64,000 nt of DNA from Flavobacterium beibuense F44-8 (lineage in GTDB: Bacteria > Bacteroidota > Bacteroidia > Flavobacteriales > Flavobacteriaceae), in the NCBI RefSeq assembly GCF_000769915.1, contig NZ_JRLV01000008.1, positions 124,001-188,000 on the forward strand, in the 5' to 3' direction. The notes under the pieces are model-generated. The model was not told where the DNA came from and did no database searches. It saw only the letters and a list, made by a program, of their open reading frames with translations. Shown here piece by piece: positions 17,529-25,100 of this stretch; within the stretch, counting starts at the first letter, position 1, and the number at the start of each line of letters is the position of its first letter. Both the position numbers and the translations under genes were made by a program.

Positions 17529-17542
17529 TTATATGTTTATTC

Positions 17543-17941
17543 CTAAAAACCACATTTGCCCCCTAAGCTTATATTTAACTCAACCCCCTTTTTGTTATTC
17601 CATTTGCCTAAAGAAAATCCGTTGGAAGCATCATCGCTGGGACTATTGCTGTATGTATTTATGCTGAAATGCCCTTCAGGGTATTTTTCAACATACATTG
17701 AAAAAAAATTGTTGGATGTATGTTTTTTTGATTCCTGAGAGTATGGATTTATGTAATTTTTATCGGATTCTGATTCAAAAAGAACTGACTCAAAAGAAAA
17801 ACCCTCACTTTCTAACTGTTCAGGTACATCTTCCGCTATAGATACTTTATTTTTTTTCTCCAAATCTGAAACTTCTTTTTCCTGAGCATAGGCAGAAAAT
17901 TTTAGAAAGATAAGTGCTAATAGTAAAATTATCTTTTTCAT
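17543..17941 (-). CDS. Shortened, divergent paralogue of the neighbouring barrel protein
   Basis: A 132-aa reading frame with nearly the same signal peptide as its neighbour (MKKIILLLALIFLKFSAYAQ). Aligned blocks remain: 'FSFESVLF' against 'FSFGASVLY', 'QESKKHTSNNFFSMYVEKYPEGH' against 'QESKEYGAKGFFVEGFGKYVMGH', and 'GFSLGKWNNKKGVELNISLGG' against 'GLALGKKWINKTGFVLELLVGAG'. About 50 residues are lost, including the central strands and the last strand with its terminal Phe, and charged residues replace barrel strands. It has its own terminator, so it may still be expressed, but it looks like a decaying or repurposed copy. Confidence 0.6.
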   Translation of the reverse strand: MKKIILLLALIFLKFSAYAQEKEVSDLEKKNKVSIAEDVPEQLESEGFSFESVLFESESDKNYINPYSQESKKHTSNNFFSMYVEKYPEGHFSINTYSNSPSDDASNGFSLGKWNNKKGVELNISLGGKCGF

Positions 17942-18024
17942 TTTGAATTGTTTTTATCATAAAGCTACAGCTTTTGTTTTTAAGATGGAAAACAAAGCGC
18001 TTATTATTAGTAGATTATATTCAT

Positions 18025-18056
18025 AAAAAAGTCCGATTACGAGTATCGGACTTTTA
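18025..18056 (-). terminator. Terminator of thiL
   Basis: AAGTCCGAT and ATCGGACTT arms around TACGAGT (18029-18053), followed on the minus strand by TTTTTT. Confidence 0.85.
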
Positions 18057-18061
18057 AAGTA

Positions 18062-19117
18062 TTATTCTTTATTTTCTGTAAGTGAGTTCCAGCCTCTGGC
18101 TTTAAGCGGAATCTTAGTGTTGGCACGGGTAATAAGATGTGTGCCTTCGCTTTCGGGGGTCATGTGCCCGATAACCGTAAAGTTAGGGTTACCCTTTATT
18201 TTGTCGTAATCACTTTGTTTTATGGTGAATAACAATTCGTAATCCTCCCCTCCGTTTATTGCTACCGTAGTGCTGTCAATATTGAACTCCTCACACACGT
18301 TAATGAACTGAGGGTCAATCGGGATTTTTTCCTCATACAGATTACAGCCCACACCACTGGCTTTTGAAATATGGATAATCTCAGATGATAGTCCGTCAGA
18401 AATATCAATCATGGCTGTAGGCTGGATTTCAAGTGCTTTTAAAAGCTCTTTGATATCCTTGCGGGCTTCCGGCTTTAGCTGACGCTCTATAAGGTATGTA
18501 TAAGCGTCTAAATCGGGCTGATTATTAGGATTTACCTTAAATACCTCTTTCTCCCTCTCTAATACCTGTAGCCCCATGTAAGCCGAACCTACATCGCCTG
18601 TAACTACAAGAAGGTCGTTATCGTTTGCACCGTTACGGTACACCAGTTCGTCGGCATCTGCCTCACCAATAGCGGTAATGCTTAAAATCATACCTTTTTG
18701 GGATGAGGTAGTGTCGCCACCTACAATATCTACATCATATATTTTTGCGGCAAGTTTAATACCGTCATACAGTTCGTCTAACGCCTCAACCGGGAAACGG
18801 TTAGATACCGCTATGGAAACCGTAATTTGTGTAGGCTTTGCGTTCATGGCGCAAATGTCGCTCACATTTACTACCACAGCTTTGTAGCCCAGGTGCTTTA
18901 ACGGAACATATCCCAGGTCAAAGTGTACGCCTTCAACAAGTAAGTCGGTAGAGATAACTGTTTTCTTATCCTTAAAATCAAGTACGGCGGCATCGTCGCC
19001 AATACCCGTAAGGGTAGAAGAGTGTTTTATCTCAATATTCTGTGTTAAGTGTTCTATAAGGCCAAATTCGCCAAGCTGACCTAAATCAGTGCGCTGTTGG
19101 TTTTTATCTTCAATCAT
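18062..19117 (-). CDS. thiL: Thiamine-monophosphate kinase
   Basis: A 351-aa cytoplasmic enzyme that phosphorylates thiamine phosphate to thiamine diphosphate with ATP, the last step of the pathway. Characteristic segments are 'GIGDDAAVL' (38-46, metal site Asp41/Asp42), 'STDLLVEGVHFDL', the 'LGYKAVVVNVSDICAMNAKPTQI' helix, 'DIVGGDTTSS', 'VTGDVGSAYMGLQVL' and 'MIDISDGLSSEIIHIS' with the late 'GGEDYELLFT'. No TPP riboswitch was recognised in the short leader. The gene stands alone, with its own promoter and terminator. Confidence 0.95.
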   Translation of the reverse strand: MIEDKNQQRTDLGQLGEFGLIEHLTQNIEIKHSSTLTGIGDDAAVLDFKDKKTVISTDLLVEGVHFDLGYVPLKHLGYKAVVVNVSDICAMNAKPTQITVSIAVSNRFPVEALDELYDGIKLAAKIYDVDIVGGDTTSSQKGMILSITAIGEADADELVYRNGANDNDLLVVTGDVGSAYMGLQVLEREKEVFKVNPNNQPDLDAYTYLIERQLKPEARKDIKELLKALEIQPTAMIDISDGLSSEIIHISKASGVGCNLYEEKIPIDPQFINVCEEFNIDSTTVAINGGEDYELLFTIKQSDYDKIKGNPNFTVIGHMTPESEGTHLITRANTKIPLKARGWNSLTENKE

Positions 19118-19138
19118 TTCTTTTAGGTTCTAGAGGTG

Positions 19139-19170
19139 CAAAGTTACGATTTAGAACGTTAAAAGTTCAA
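19139..19170 (-). promoter_or_regulatory. Promoter of thiL
   Basis: Minus-strand TTG (19170-19168), 21 bp, then TAACTTTG (19146-19139): a full match to the Bacteroidota pattern, about 20 bp before the thiL start. Confidence 0.65.
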
Positions 19171-19196
19171 GAAGTTGCTTAGAAGTCTGCTTTGGG

Positions 19197-19637
19197 TTAG
19201 GCGCTTAATTCGGTGTCATGGTTTTCGGTATCTTCCACATTTTGCCAAAATTCGATTATCTCCCTGAGGTTTTCTGTTAGCTGTTTGTAGTCAGGGGTTT
19301 TGAAAAAGTATCCCTGTATGTCGCGTTTAAAGGCTTCTTCTATTGGGTAAGCACTTCCCATAGTGGTGAAAAAGACAAAAGGTTTTGTTTTGTGTGAAAG
19401 GGAAATGTCTTTTCTTATTTCGTCGCAAAGCTCAAGGCCGTTCATTTTTGGCATATTGATGTCTGATATTACCAAAAAGGGATGAATGTGTTTTTGTTTC
19501 AGGAAAGGTATTGCTTTGGTACTGTCGTTTATAAAAATGATCTCGTTAGGGAGATTTAATGTTTTTAGAACCTCACCAAAAATAAACTGATCGTCATCGT
19601 CATCCTCAATTATAACTATGGGGCCGTCTTTTTTCAT
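19197..19637 (-). CDS. Stand-alone response regulator receiver (CheY/Rcp1-like)
   Basis: A 146-aa single receiver domain without an output domain. The acidic pocket is 'IEDDDDDQF' (10-18), the phospho-acceptor is Asp59 in 'VISDINMPKMNG', the Thr switch lies in 'FVFFTTMGS', and the late Lys is in 'GYFFKTPDY'. Such receivers pass phosphate between histidine kinases and other proteins. The start is set at 19637: a -7 box at 19667-19660 predicts transcription from about 19653, which would exclude the upstream ATG at 19655. No kinase gene is adjacent. Confidence 0.88.
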   Translation of the reverse strand: MKKDGPIVIIEDDDDDQFIFGEVLKTLNLPNEIIFINDSTKAIPFLKQKHIHPFLVISDINMPKMNGLELCDEIRKDISLSHKTKPFVFFTTMGSAYPIEEAFKRDIQGYFFKTPDYKQLTENLREIIEFWQNVEDTENHDTELSA

Positions 19638-19659
19638 AATGTAATGCTTATTCACGCTG

Positions 19660-19667
19660 CAAAAATA
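19660..19667 (-). promoter_or_regulatory. -7 box of the response-regulator gene
   Basis: TATTTTTG on the minus strand, 22 nt before the ATG at 19637. No convincing TTG was seen at -33. Confidence 0.4.
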
Positions 19668-19743
19668 AGGGTGTAGGGTGGTAAAGCCTCGAACATTAGG
19701 GTTTTGCTAACATAAAAGAGTCATAAAGTTTTGTTTTAGGTAC

Positions 19744-19864
19744 TGTCATTGCGAGGAGGAACGACGCGGCAATCTATTTTGAATGATGAATGAGATTTCT
19801 CCTATCGTTGAAATGACAGTGCAGTACATCATCCTGATACGTAATGTAATGGAGTGAAGGATCT
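19744..19864. repeat. Dispersed REP-like repeat, copy 1
   Basis: TGTCATTGCGAGGAGGAACG...GAGATTTCTCCTATCGTTGAAATGACA, bounded by TGTCATT/AATGACA inverted ends (19744-19750, 19812-19818), then a second module CATCCTGATACGTAATG...GAAGGATCT. It recurs nearly unchanged at 20048-20181, with a small insertion in its middle. Confidence 0.8.
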
Positions 19865-19872
19865 CTGTTTCT

Positions 19873-19984
19873 GTTCTTTTGTCTTGACACAAAAGAACCA
19901 AAAAGTCAAGGCTATAACTCCTTAGGCTAAAAATTATGGCATTCGGCTAAATCATCCGAACTCGCTTCGCTCAAACAGCGGATG
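19873..19984. other. Compact hairpin element between the two repeat copies
   Basis: A perfect 10-bp stem GTTCTTTTGT/ACAAAAGAAC (19873-19882, 19889-19898) has the six-base loop CTTGAC, which is exactly complementary to GTCAAG at 19905-19910. A second stem CATCCG/CGGATG lies at 19953-19984. No convincing gene was found in 19668-20188; the rest is repeats. Confidence 0.5.
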
Positions 19985-20047
19985 CTCTTTTACGCCTCAC
20001 TTATAATTTTCTTTACGCCACAGAGTTTAACGCCGTTGCCTGTTGTG

Positions 20048-20181
20048 GTCATTGCGAGGAGGAACGACGCGGCAATCTGTTTTAAATGATGAATTTTAAA
20101 TTTTAAATGAGATTTCTCCTATCGTCGAAATGACAGTGCAGTATGTCATCCTGATACGTAATGTAATGGAGTGAAGGATCT
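20048..20181. repeat. Dispersed REP-like repeat, copy 2
   Basis: Same orientation and same two modules as the copy at 19744, with a duplicated 'gaattttaaattttaaatg' stretch in the middle. It ends 8 bp from the stop codon of the AT-rich gene and may close that gene's transcript. Confidence 0.8.
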
Positions 20182-20188
20182 TTTAAAA

Positions 20189-21637
20189 TCATGCTTTAAA
20201 CTTCCTGAAAGCCTGTATCATTTCGTAAATACCGAATGCGATAATAATTTTACCTAAAACAAGTATTAACCAGCTAAATCCATTGTTCAGAAATTGCCTT
20301 TCAAGAAAAGGGCTGTAAAAGTCTGTTAATAGGAAAAAACGAAAAGCTCCTATCCAGAAATTACTATTTCCTTGAAGATTTAGAAGAACATAAAACTCTA
20401 TGAAATATAATAAGCTATAAAAAAAGAGACCAAATATAATTGTGCATTTTAGTGCTCTTTTCCAATCAGTTCCATAAACTGAAAATAAACCTGTGATGTT
20501 AAGAATTAATAAGTCCCTTTTGAAAGTCTTAATTTCTCTTTTTCTATAATGTGAGAGTTTCTGGTCTTTTCTATATTCTTTAATGTAGTGAATTAGATCT
20601 TTTTTGTATGCTTCAAATTCATATATCCTAAATTTATTGTAATCAATTTTATTTTCACTTTTTTGTAAGTTGAATTTGATGATTCTAATAGTTTTTCTAT
20701 TACAATCATAAATTTTTTTGATTTGAATATCATCGAAAAAAGCTGTTTTTTCGAAAACAGAATTGTTAATATTAATTAAGTTAAAAAAGCTATTTTCGAA
20801 AAAACTTGAACTTTGAAAAATACAATTTTTGAAAGTTATGCAATTTAAACGTGATTTTTTAAAGGATGCCGAAGATTTGAAGAGACATTCAGTAAATTCA
20901 AGCTTTGTGGTAATTTCATTTTTCAATTTTTCAAAGAGTACAGATTCTTCAAATCTACATTCTTTGAAGGTTGTTGAATATCCGAAATCAGTTTCATAGA
21001 AAGAAGCAGAATTAAAAACGCAGTTTTTAAAAGAATTATTCGAATATTTGTCTTCTAATCCAAGTTTATTATTGGTGAATCTTAAGTCGCTTCCAAAATC
21101 ATTATTGCTTATATCGCAATTTAGTATTGTGCAGTCATGAATCATGCAAGAGCGAAAGAAAGTTTTCTCTTTGGGATTAAATGTATTGTGTCTTAAAATG
21201 AAACTAGCATTTAAAGCAGTTACATTGTTTAATTTAAATTTATACTTAAAAGTATTGTGTGTAATTGAGAATTGTTTGCTTTTTACATCTAAATAGTTTA
21301 CATCAAGATCGCCTAAATTACATTCAGAGATTGAGAAGATTGAGTCATTACAAACAATCATTTCCAATTTTAAAAGTTCAAAACTGCACCTGTTTATTAC
21401 AATGCTTTTTTCGATTATGCTGTCAGATATGATTAAATTTTTTAAGTTCTCAGGCTCTTTTTGTTTTATGTTACCCATTAATTTCAAGCTTCCTTTGAAA
21501 TAGCATTTTGAGACTTTATTAAAACTAGAAACTTGAAGTGGATTTATTGTAATCTCATCTATAATAGAATAGTTTTCTATTGTATTAATGTTTGACTTTA
21601 AAAGTTTAATAAACTCTTCTCCTGTAATTTCTTTCAT
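20189..21637 (-). CDS. Pentapeptide-like repeat protein with C-terminal membrane domain, AT-rich
   Basis: A 482-aa protein of unknown function. Residues about 45-315 form a long run of F/C/N-spaced short beta repeats ('FKNCVFNSASFYETDF', 'FKECRFEESVLF', 'FTECLFKSSASFKKS', 'FKNCIFQSSSFFENSFF'), like pentapeptide-repeat beta helices but irregular. A basic helical linker (about 330-385, 'KEYRKDQKLSHYRKREIKTFKRD') leads to three hydrophobic segments ('IIFGLFFYSLLYFIEFYVLL', a middle one, and 'WLILVLGKIIIAFGIYEMI') ending 'QAFRKFKA'. There is no signal peptide. Base composition is much richer in A/T than the neighbours and Lys/Asn/Ile/Phe are over-used, which suggests transfer. It is flanked by dispersed repeats. 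Membrane sensor, channel-like or defence roles are all guesses. Confidence 0.7.
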   Translation of the reverse strand: MKEITGEEFIKLLKSNINTIENYSIIDEITINPLQVSSFNKVSKCYFKGSLKLMGNIKQKEPENLKNLIISDSIIEKSIVINRCSFELLKLEMIVCNDSIFSISECNLGDLDVNYLDVKSKQFSITHNTFKYKFKLNNVTALNASFILRHNTFNPKEKTFFRSCMIHDCTILNCDISNNDFGSDLRFTNNKLGLEDKYSNNSFKNCVFNSASFYETDFGYSTTFKECRFEESVLFEKLKNEITTKLEFTECLFKSSASFKKSRLNCITFKNCIFQSSSFFENSFFNLININNSVFEKTAFFDDIQIKKIYDCNRKTIRIIKFNLQKSENKIDYNKFRIYEFEAYKKDLIHYIKEYRKDQKLSHYRKREIKTFKRDLLILNITGLFSVYGTDWKRALKCTIIFGLFFYSLLYFIEFYVLLNLQGNSNFWIGAFRFFLLTDFYSPFLERQFLNNGFSWLILVLGKIIIAFGIYEMIQAFRKFKA

Positions 21638-21667
21638 AAGGTGCGTTTTAAGGAAACTAAAATAAAC

Positions 21668-21700
21668 AAAAAACCCGGCACATCTGCACCGGGTTTCTTT
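21668..21700 (-). terminator. Terminator of lepA
   Basis: AACCCGGTGCAG / TGTGCCGGGTT arms (about 21672-21696) followed on the minus strand by TTTTTTG. Confidence 0.85.
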
Positions 21701-21730
21701 ATCTTAATACTTTGTACTCAATACTTAGTA

Positions 21731-23527
21731 CTAGTCGTTCAGTTTAAGTACTGCCATGAAAGCTTCCTGCGGAATCTCCACGTTACCTACCTGACGCATA
21801 CGTTTTTTACCTTTTTTCTGTTTTTCAAGAAGTTTACGTTTACGCGAAATATCACCACCATAACATTTTGCCGTTACGTCTTTACGTAGGGCTTTTACAG
21901 TTTCTCTCGATATTACCTTAACCCCGATAGCTGCCTGAATAGGAATGTCAAACTGCTGACGTGGTATAAGTTCCTTCAGCTTTTCACACATTTTTTTACC
22001 AATGTTGTAGGCATTATCCTCGTGGATAAGTGCCGAAAGCGCATCTACAGGCTGTGCATTAAGCAGTACGTCAAGACGAACCAGTTTAGAAGCACGCATA
22101 CCTATTGGGTGGTAGTCAAACGATGCATATCCTTTAGATACGGTTTTAAGCCTGTCATAAAAGTCAAATACAATCTCGGCAAGCGGCATATCAAAAGTAA
22201 GCTCCACACGCTCTGTAGTAAGATACGTTTGGTTGGTAATCAAACCACGCTTTTCAATACAAAGGCTCATTACGTTTCCTACAAAGTCACTCTTGGTAAT
22301 AATGGTAGCCTTAATGTAAGGTTCCTCTACACGGTCAAGTTTTGAAGGTTCCGGTAAGTCAGACGGGTTATTTACAATAAGAGCCTTTTCCGGTTCTTTT
22401 TTGGTATAGGCATGGTACGACACGTTAGGTACGGTAGTAATTACCGTCATGTCAAACTCACGCTCCAAACGCTCCTGGATAATCTCCATGTGTAGCATTC
22501 CAAGGAATCCGCATCGGAAACCAAAACCAAGTGCAGCCGAACTCTCCGGAGCAAAAACAAGGGAAGCATCATTTAACTGAAGCTTTTCCATTGAGTTTCT
22601 AAGCTCTTCATAATCTTCGGTATCAACAGGGTAAATACCCGCAAATACCATCGGTTTTACGTTTTCGAAACCGGCAATCATATTTTGTGTTGGCGTTTTG
22701 GCATCGGTAATGGTGTCACCCACTTTTACCTCTCTTGCTTCCTTAATTCCGGAAATAAGATAACCCACATCGCCTGTTTTAATTTCCTGTTTAGGAACCT
22801 GGTTTAGTTTAAGCGTACCAATTTCGTCGGCAAAATACTCTTTACCGGTAGCCATAAACTTAACTTTTTGTCCTTTGGTAATCGAACCGTTAATTACCCT
22901 GAATATAACCTCAATACCACGGAAAGGGTTGTAAACAGAGTCGAATATAAGTGCCTGTAACGGCTCTTCCGGATCTCCTTTCGGAGCCGGAATACGTTCA
23001 ATAATAGCTTCTAGTATTTTATCTACACCAAGTCCGGTTTTACCGCTGGCAGGGATAATGTCTTCAAGTCTACAGCCTAAAAGGTCTACAATGTCATCAC
23101 TTACCTCTTCCGGGTTTGCACTCGGTAAGTCAATCTTGTTAAGTACCGGTATGATCTCAAGGTCATTTTCCAGTGCAAGGTATAGGTTAGAGATGGTTTG
23201 TGCCTGTATGCTTTGTGCAGCATCTACAATAAGAAGTGCTCCTTCGCAGGCTGCGATAGAACGGGATACCTCATAAGAGAAGTCTACGTGGCCCGGAGTA
23301 TCAATAAGGTTAAGGGTATATTTCTCGCCATTGTACATGTAGTCCATTTGTATGGCGTGGCTCTTAATTGTAATACCCCTCTCACGTTCAAGGTCCATAT
23401 TGTCCAGTAGCTGTGCCTGCTGCTCGCGCGCAGTTACAGTTTGGGTGGCGTCTAACAGCCTGTCGGCCAGGGTACTTTTACCGTGGTCAATGTGGGCAAT
23501 AATACAAAAGTTCCTAATGTTCTTCAT
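21731..23527 (-). CDS. lepA: Elongation factor 4 (LepA), ribosomal back-translocase GTPase
   Basis: A 598-aa translational GTPase of normal family length. G-motifs are G1 'AHIDHGKST' (11-19), G3 'DTPGH' (76-80) and G4 'NKID' (130-133). Domain II contains '[19 protein letters not shown]'; later come '[14 protein letters not shown]', the LepA-specific C-terminal '[19 protein letters not shown]', '[15 protein letters not shown]' and '[29 protein letters not shown]'. It binds ribosomes and is needed under stress or for 30S maturation. A full promoter lies at 23616-23644. Confidence 0.97.
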   Translation of the reverse strand: MKNIRNFCIIAHIDHGKSTLADRLLDATQTVTAREQQAQLLDNMDLERERGITIKSHAIQMDYMYNGEKYTLNLIDTPGHVDFSYEVSRSIAACEGALLIVDAAQSIQAQTISNLYLALENDLEIIPVLNKIDLPSANPEEVSDDIVDLLGCRLEDIIPASGKTGLGVDKILEAIIERIPAPKGDPEEPLQALIFDSVYNPFRGIEVIFRVINGSITKGQKVKFMATGKEYFADEIGTLKLNQVPKQEIKTGDVGYLISGIKEAREVKVGDTITDAKTPTQNMIAGFENVKPMVFAGIYPVDTEDYEELRNSMEKLQLNDASLVFAPESSAALGFGFRCGFLGMLHMEIIQERLEREFDMTVITTVPNVSYHAYTKKEPEKALIVNNPSDLPEPSKLDRVEEPYIKATIITKSDFVGNVMSLCIEKRGLITNQTYLTTERVELTFDMPLAEIVFDFYDRLKTVSKGYASFDYHPIGMRASKLVRLDVLLNAQPVDALSALIHEDNAYNIGKKMCEKLKELIPRQQFDIPIQAAIGVKVISRETVKALRKDVTAKCYGGDISRKRKLLEKQKKGKKRMRQVGNVEIPQEAFMAVLKLND

Positions 23528-23615
23528 CTTCGTTCAGTATCAGTTTAACTTACCTCTGTTGCCCTGTATTTGTGCAATAACATGCGGCCACTAGTAAAGG
23601 TAGTAAATTAATCGG

Positions 23616-23644
23616 CAAATATAGTCAAAGTTAGCAAGTTGCAA
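23616..23644 (-). promoter_or_regulatory. Promoter of lepA
   Basis: Minus-strand TTG (23644-23642), 18 bp, TATATTTG (23623-23616), with a leader of about 80 nt. It lies downstream of the terminator hairpin at 23667-23696, so lepA is isolated from the hairpin-rich stretch to its right. Confidence 0.65.
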
Positions 23645-23659
23645 AGCGGGTTGTATAAA

Positions 23660-23696
23660 TAAAAAAGCAGCACATATCTAATAGAATATGTGCTGC
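23660..23696 (-). terminator. Strong minus-strand terminator-like hairpin with no gene upstream
   Basis: Perfect 11-bp stem GCAGCACATAT/ATATGTGCTGC (23667-23677, 23686-23696), loop of 8, followed on the minus strand by TTTTTTATTTAT. No protein gene precedes it on that strand. Confidence 0.65.
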
Positions 23697-23704
23697 GGAA
23701 AATA

Positions 23705-23815
23705 GGGGGATCACGAATGAAATGAATCCTGTTTTTAATCCGCTATTTAACGGATGGAGGCATATCCATCATCAGGATTCCTAAAAAATACATTCATTCC
23801 ATATGAATGTATACG
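23705..23815 (-). other. Structured element enclosing a 9-codon ORF
   Basis: GAATCCTG/CAGGATTC (23724-23731, 23773-23780) is a perfect 8-bp stem that encloses, on the minus strand, ATG-ATG-GAT-ATG-CCT-CCA then TCC-GTT-AAA-TAG (MMDMPPSVK). Inside are the competing stems ATCCG/CGGAT and GATGG/CCATC. To the right, ATACATTCAT/ATGAATGTAT (23788-23797, 23803-23812) is followed on the minus strand by TTTTTT. No homology is known to me. Confidence 0.35.
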
Positions 23816-23854
23816 GCAAAAAAAAGGGTATGGTTTTAAAAAACCGAAAAAAAT

Positions 23855-23889
23855 AAAAAGCCGGCACATGTGTGGTATGCATGGCCGGC
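23855..23889 (-). terminator. Second minus-strand terminator-like hairpin
   Basis: GCCGGC arms (23860-23865, 23884-23889) around an 18-nt loop, followed on the minus strand by TTTTTATTTTTTT. A minus-strand TATATTTG box at 23983-23976 could feed a short RNA of about 110 nt ending here. Confidence 0.5.
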
Positions 23890-23916
23890 AAAAAAAATAT
23901 GTATAGTACATACTGA

Positions 23917-23950
23917 TTGCAAAAGGTACAGTGGGGACTGTGTATATTTG
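23917..23950 (+). promoter_or_regulatory. Candidate upstream promoter of dusB
   Basis: TTG (23917-23919), 23 bp, TATATTTG (23943-23950). It would give a leader of about 140 nt for dusB. The stretch 23951-24082 shows no gene. Confidence 0.45.
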
Positions 23951-24082
23951 AACGGGTCGGTAATCTTGGGTAGTGCAAATATAAAGAGCCCTACAACTGA
24001 TATAAAAGGACTGGTTATTCGAATTTTCTATACTGTTATAGGGTTTGCTTATGCGGTTTTATTTCATATCGCCAAAATGTTG

Positions 24083-24090
24083 TAATTTTG
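24083..24090 (+). promoter_or_regulatory. -7 box directly before dusB
   Basis: TAATTTTG ends 6 nt before the ATG at 24097; use of this box would give a leaderless or nearly leaderless mRNA. Confidence 0.4.
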
Positions 24091-24096
24091 CACAAA

Positions 24097-25098
24097 ATGA
24101 AGAAGATGGTTAAGATTGGTAATATAGAACTGCCTGAATTTCCGCTATTACTGGCACCAATGGAAGATGTGAGCGATCCTCCTTTCCGCAGATTGTGCAA
24201 GCAACACGGGGCCGACCTTATGTATAGTGAGTTTATCTCTTCGGAAGGACTTATACGCGATGCGATAAAAAGCCGCCAGAAGTTGGATATATTTGATTAT
24301 GAAAGGCCGATAGGAATTCAGATATTTGGGGGTGATGAAGAGGCGATGGCGATGAGTGCCAAAATTGTGGAGACAGTAAATCCTGATATAGTAGATATTA
24401 ACTTTGGGTGTCCTGTAAAAAAAGTGGTATGTAAAGGTGCCGGGGCAGGTGTGCTTAAGGATATCGACCTGATGGTTCGTCTTACCAAGGCTGTAGTAAA
24501 CAGTACCCATCTTCCGGTTACGGTTAAAACCCGACTGGGTTGGGACGATGATTCCATTAATATTTATGAGGTGGCCGAAAGGTTACAGGATGTAGGTATT
24601 AAGGCCCTAACCATACACGGACGTACCCGTGCACAAATGTACAAAGGGGAGGCCGACTGGGCTCCTATCGCAAAAGTGAAAAACAACCCGAGAATTCATA
24701 TCCCTATTTTTGGAAACGGAGATATTGACAGTCCGGAAAAGGCACTTAAATACAGAAACGAATACGGACTGGACGGTATCATGATAGGTCGTGCCGCTAT
24801 TGGGTACCCGTGGATTTTTAATCAGATAAAACATTACTTCAAAACGGGAGAGCACTTGCCGGAACCAACTGTTGAAGATCGTGTGGAAGCAGCTCGCAAC
24901 CACCTTAAATGGTCTATAGACTGGAAAGGTGAAAGGGTAGGGGTGTTTGAAACCCGCAGGCATTATACCAATTACTTTAAAGGTATACACGGCTTTAAGG
25001 AATACAGGCAACGAATGGTGTCTAACGACAAACCTGAAGATGTGTATGCCGTATTTGATGAGGTGCTTGATAAGTTTGCCGATTATAAAATGGTATAA
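24097..25098 (+). CDS. dusB: tRNA-dihydrouridine synthase (DusB type)
   Basis: A 333-aa FMN enzyme that reduces uridine to dihydrouridine in the D-loop of tRNA. The start is the ATG at 24097; the frame is open further up only through a TTG. Motifs: 'LLLAPMEDVSDPPFRRLCK' (FMN-binding start of the TIM barrel), 'VDINFGCPVKKV' (catalytic Cys in the GCP motif, about 105), 'VTVKTRLGWD', 'ALTIHGRTRAQMYKG' and 'FGNGDI...GLDGIMIGRAAIGYPWIF'. The C-terminal helical domain has 'TRRHYTNYFKGI'. The FUSC gene begins 2 bp after its stop codon. Confidence 0.95.
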   Translation: MKKMVKIGNIELPEFPLLLAPMEDVSDPPFRRLCKQHGADLMYSEFISSEGLIRDAIKSRQKLDIFDYERPIGIQIFGGDEEAMAMSAKIVETVNPDIVDINFGCPVKKVVCKGAGAGVLKDIDLMVRLTKAVVNSTHLPVTVKTRLGWDDDSINIYEVAERLQDVGIKALTIHGRTRAQMYKGEADWAPIAKVKNNPRIHIPIFGNGDIDSPEKALKYRNEYGLDGIMIGRAAIGYPWIFNQIKHYFKTGEHLPEPTVEDRVEAARNHLKWSIDWKGERVGVFETRRHYTNYFKGIHGFKEYRQRMVSNDKPEDVYAVFDEVLDKFADYKMV

Positions 25099-25100
25099 TC

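Noticed and set aside
19744..20181. CRISPR array
   Set aside because: Only two long imperfect copies, no regular spacers and no cas genes; they are dispersed repeats.
23870..24085. 71-codon frame upstream of dusB
   Set aside because: No start context and no recognisable protein; it covers a hairpin and promoter boxes, better explained as non-coding.
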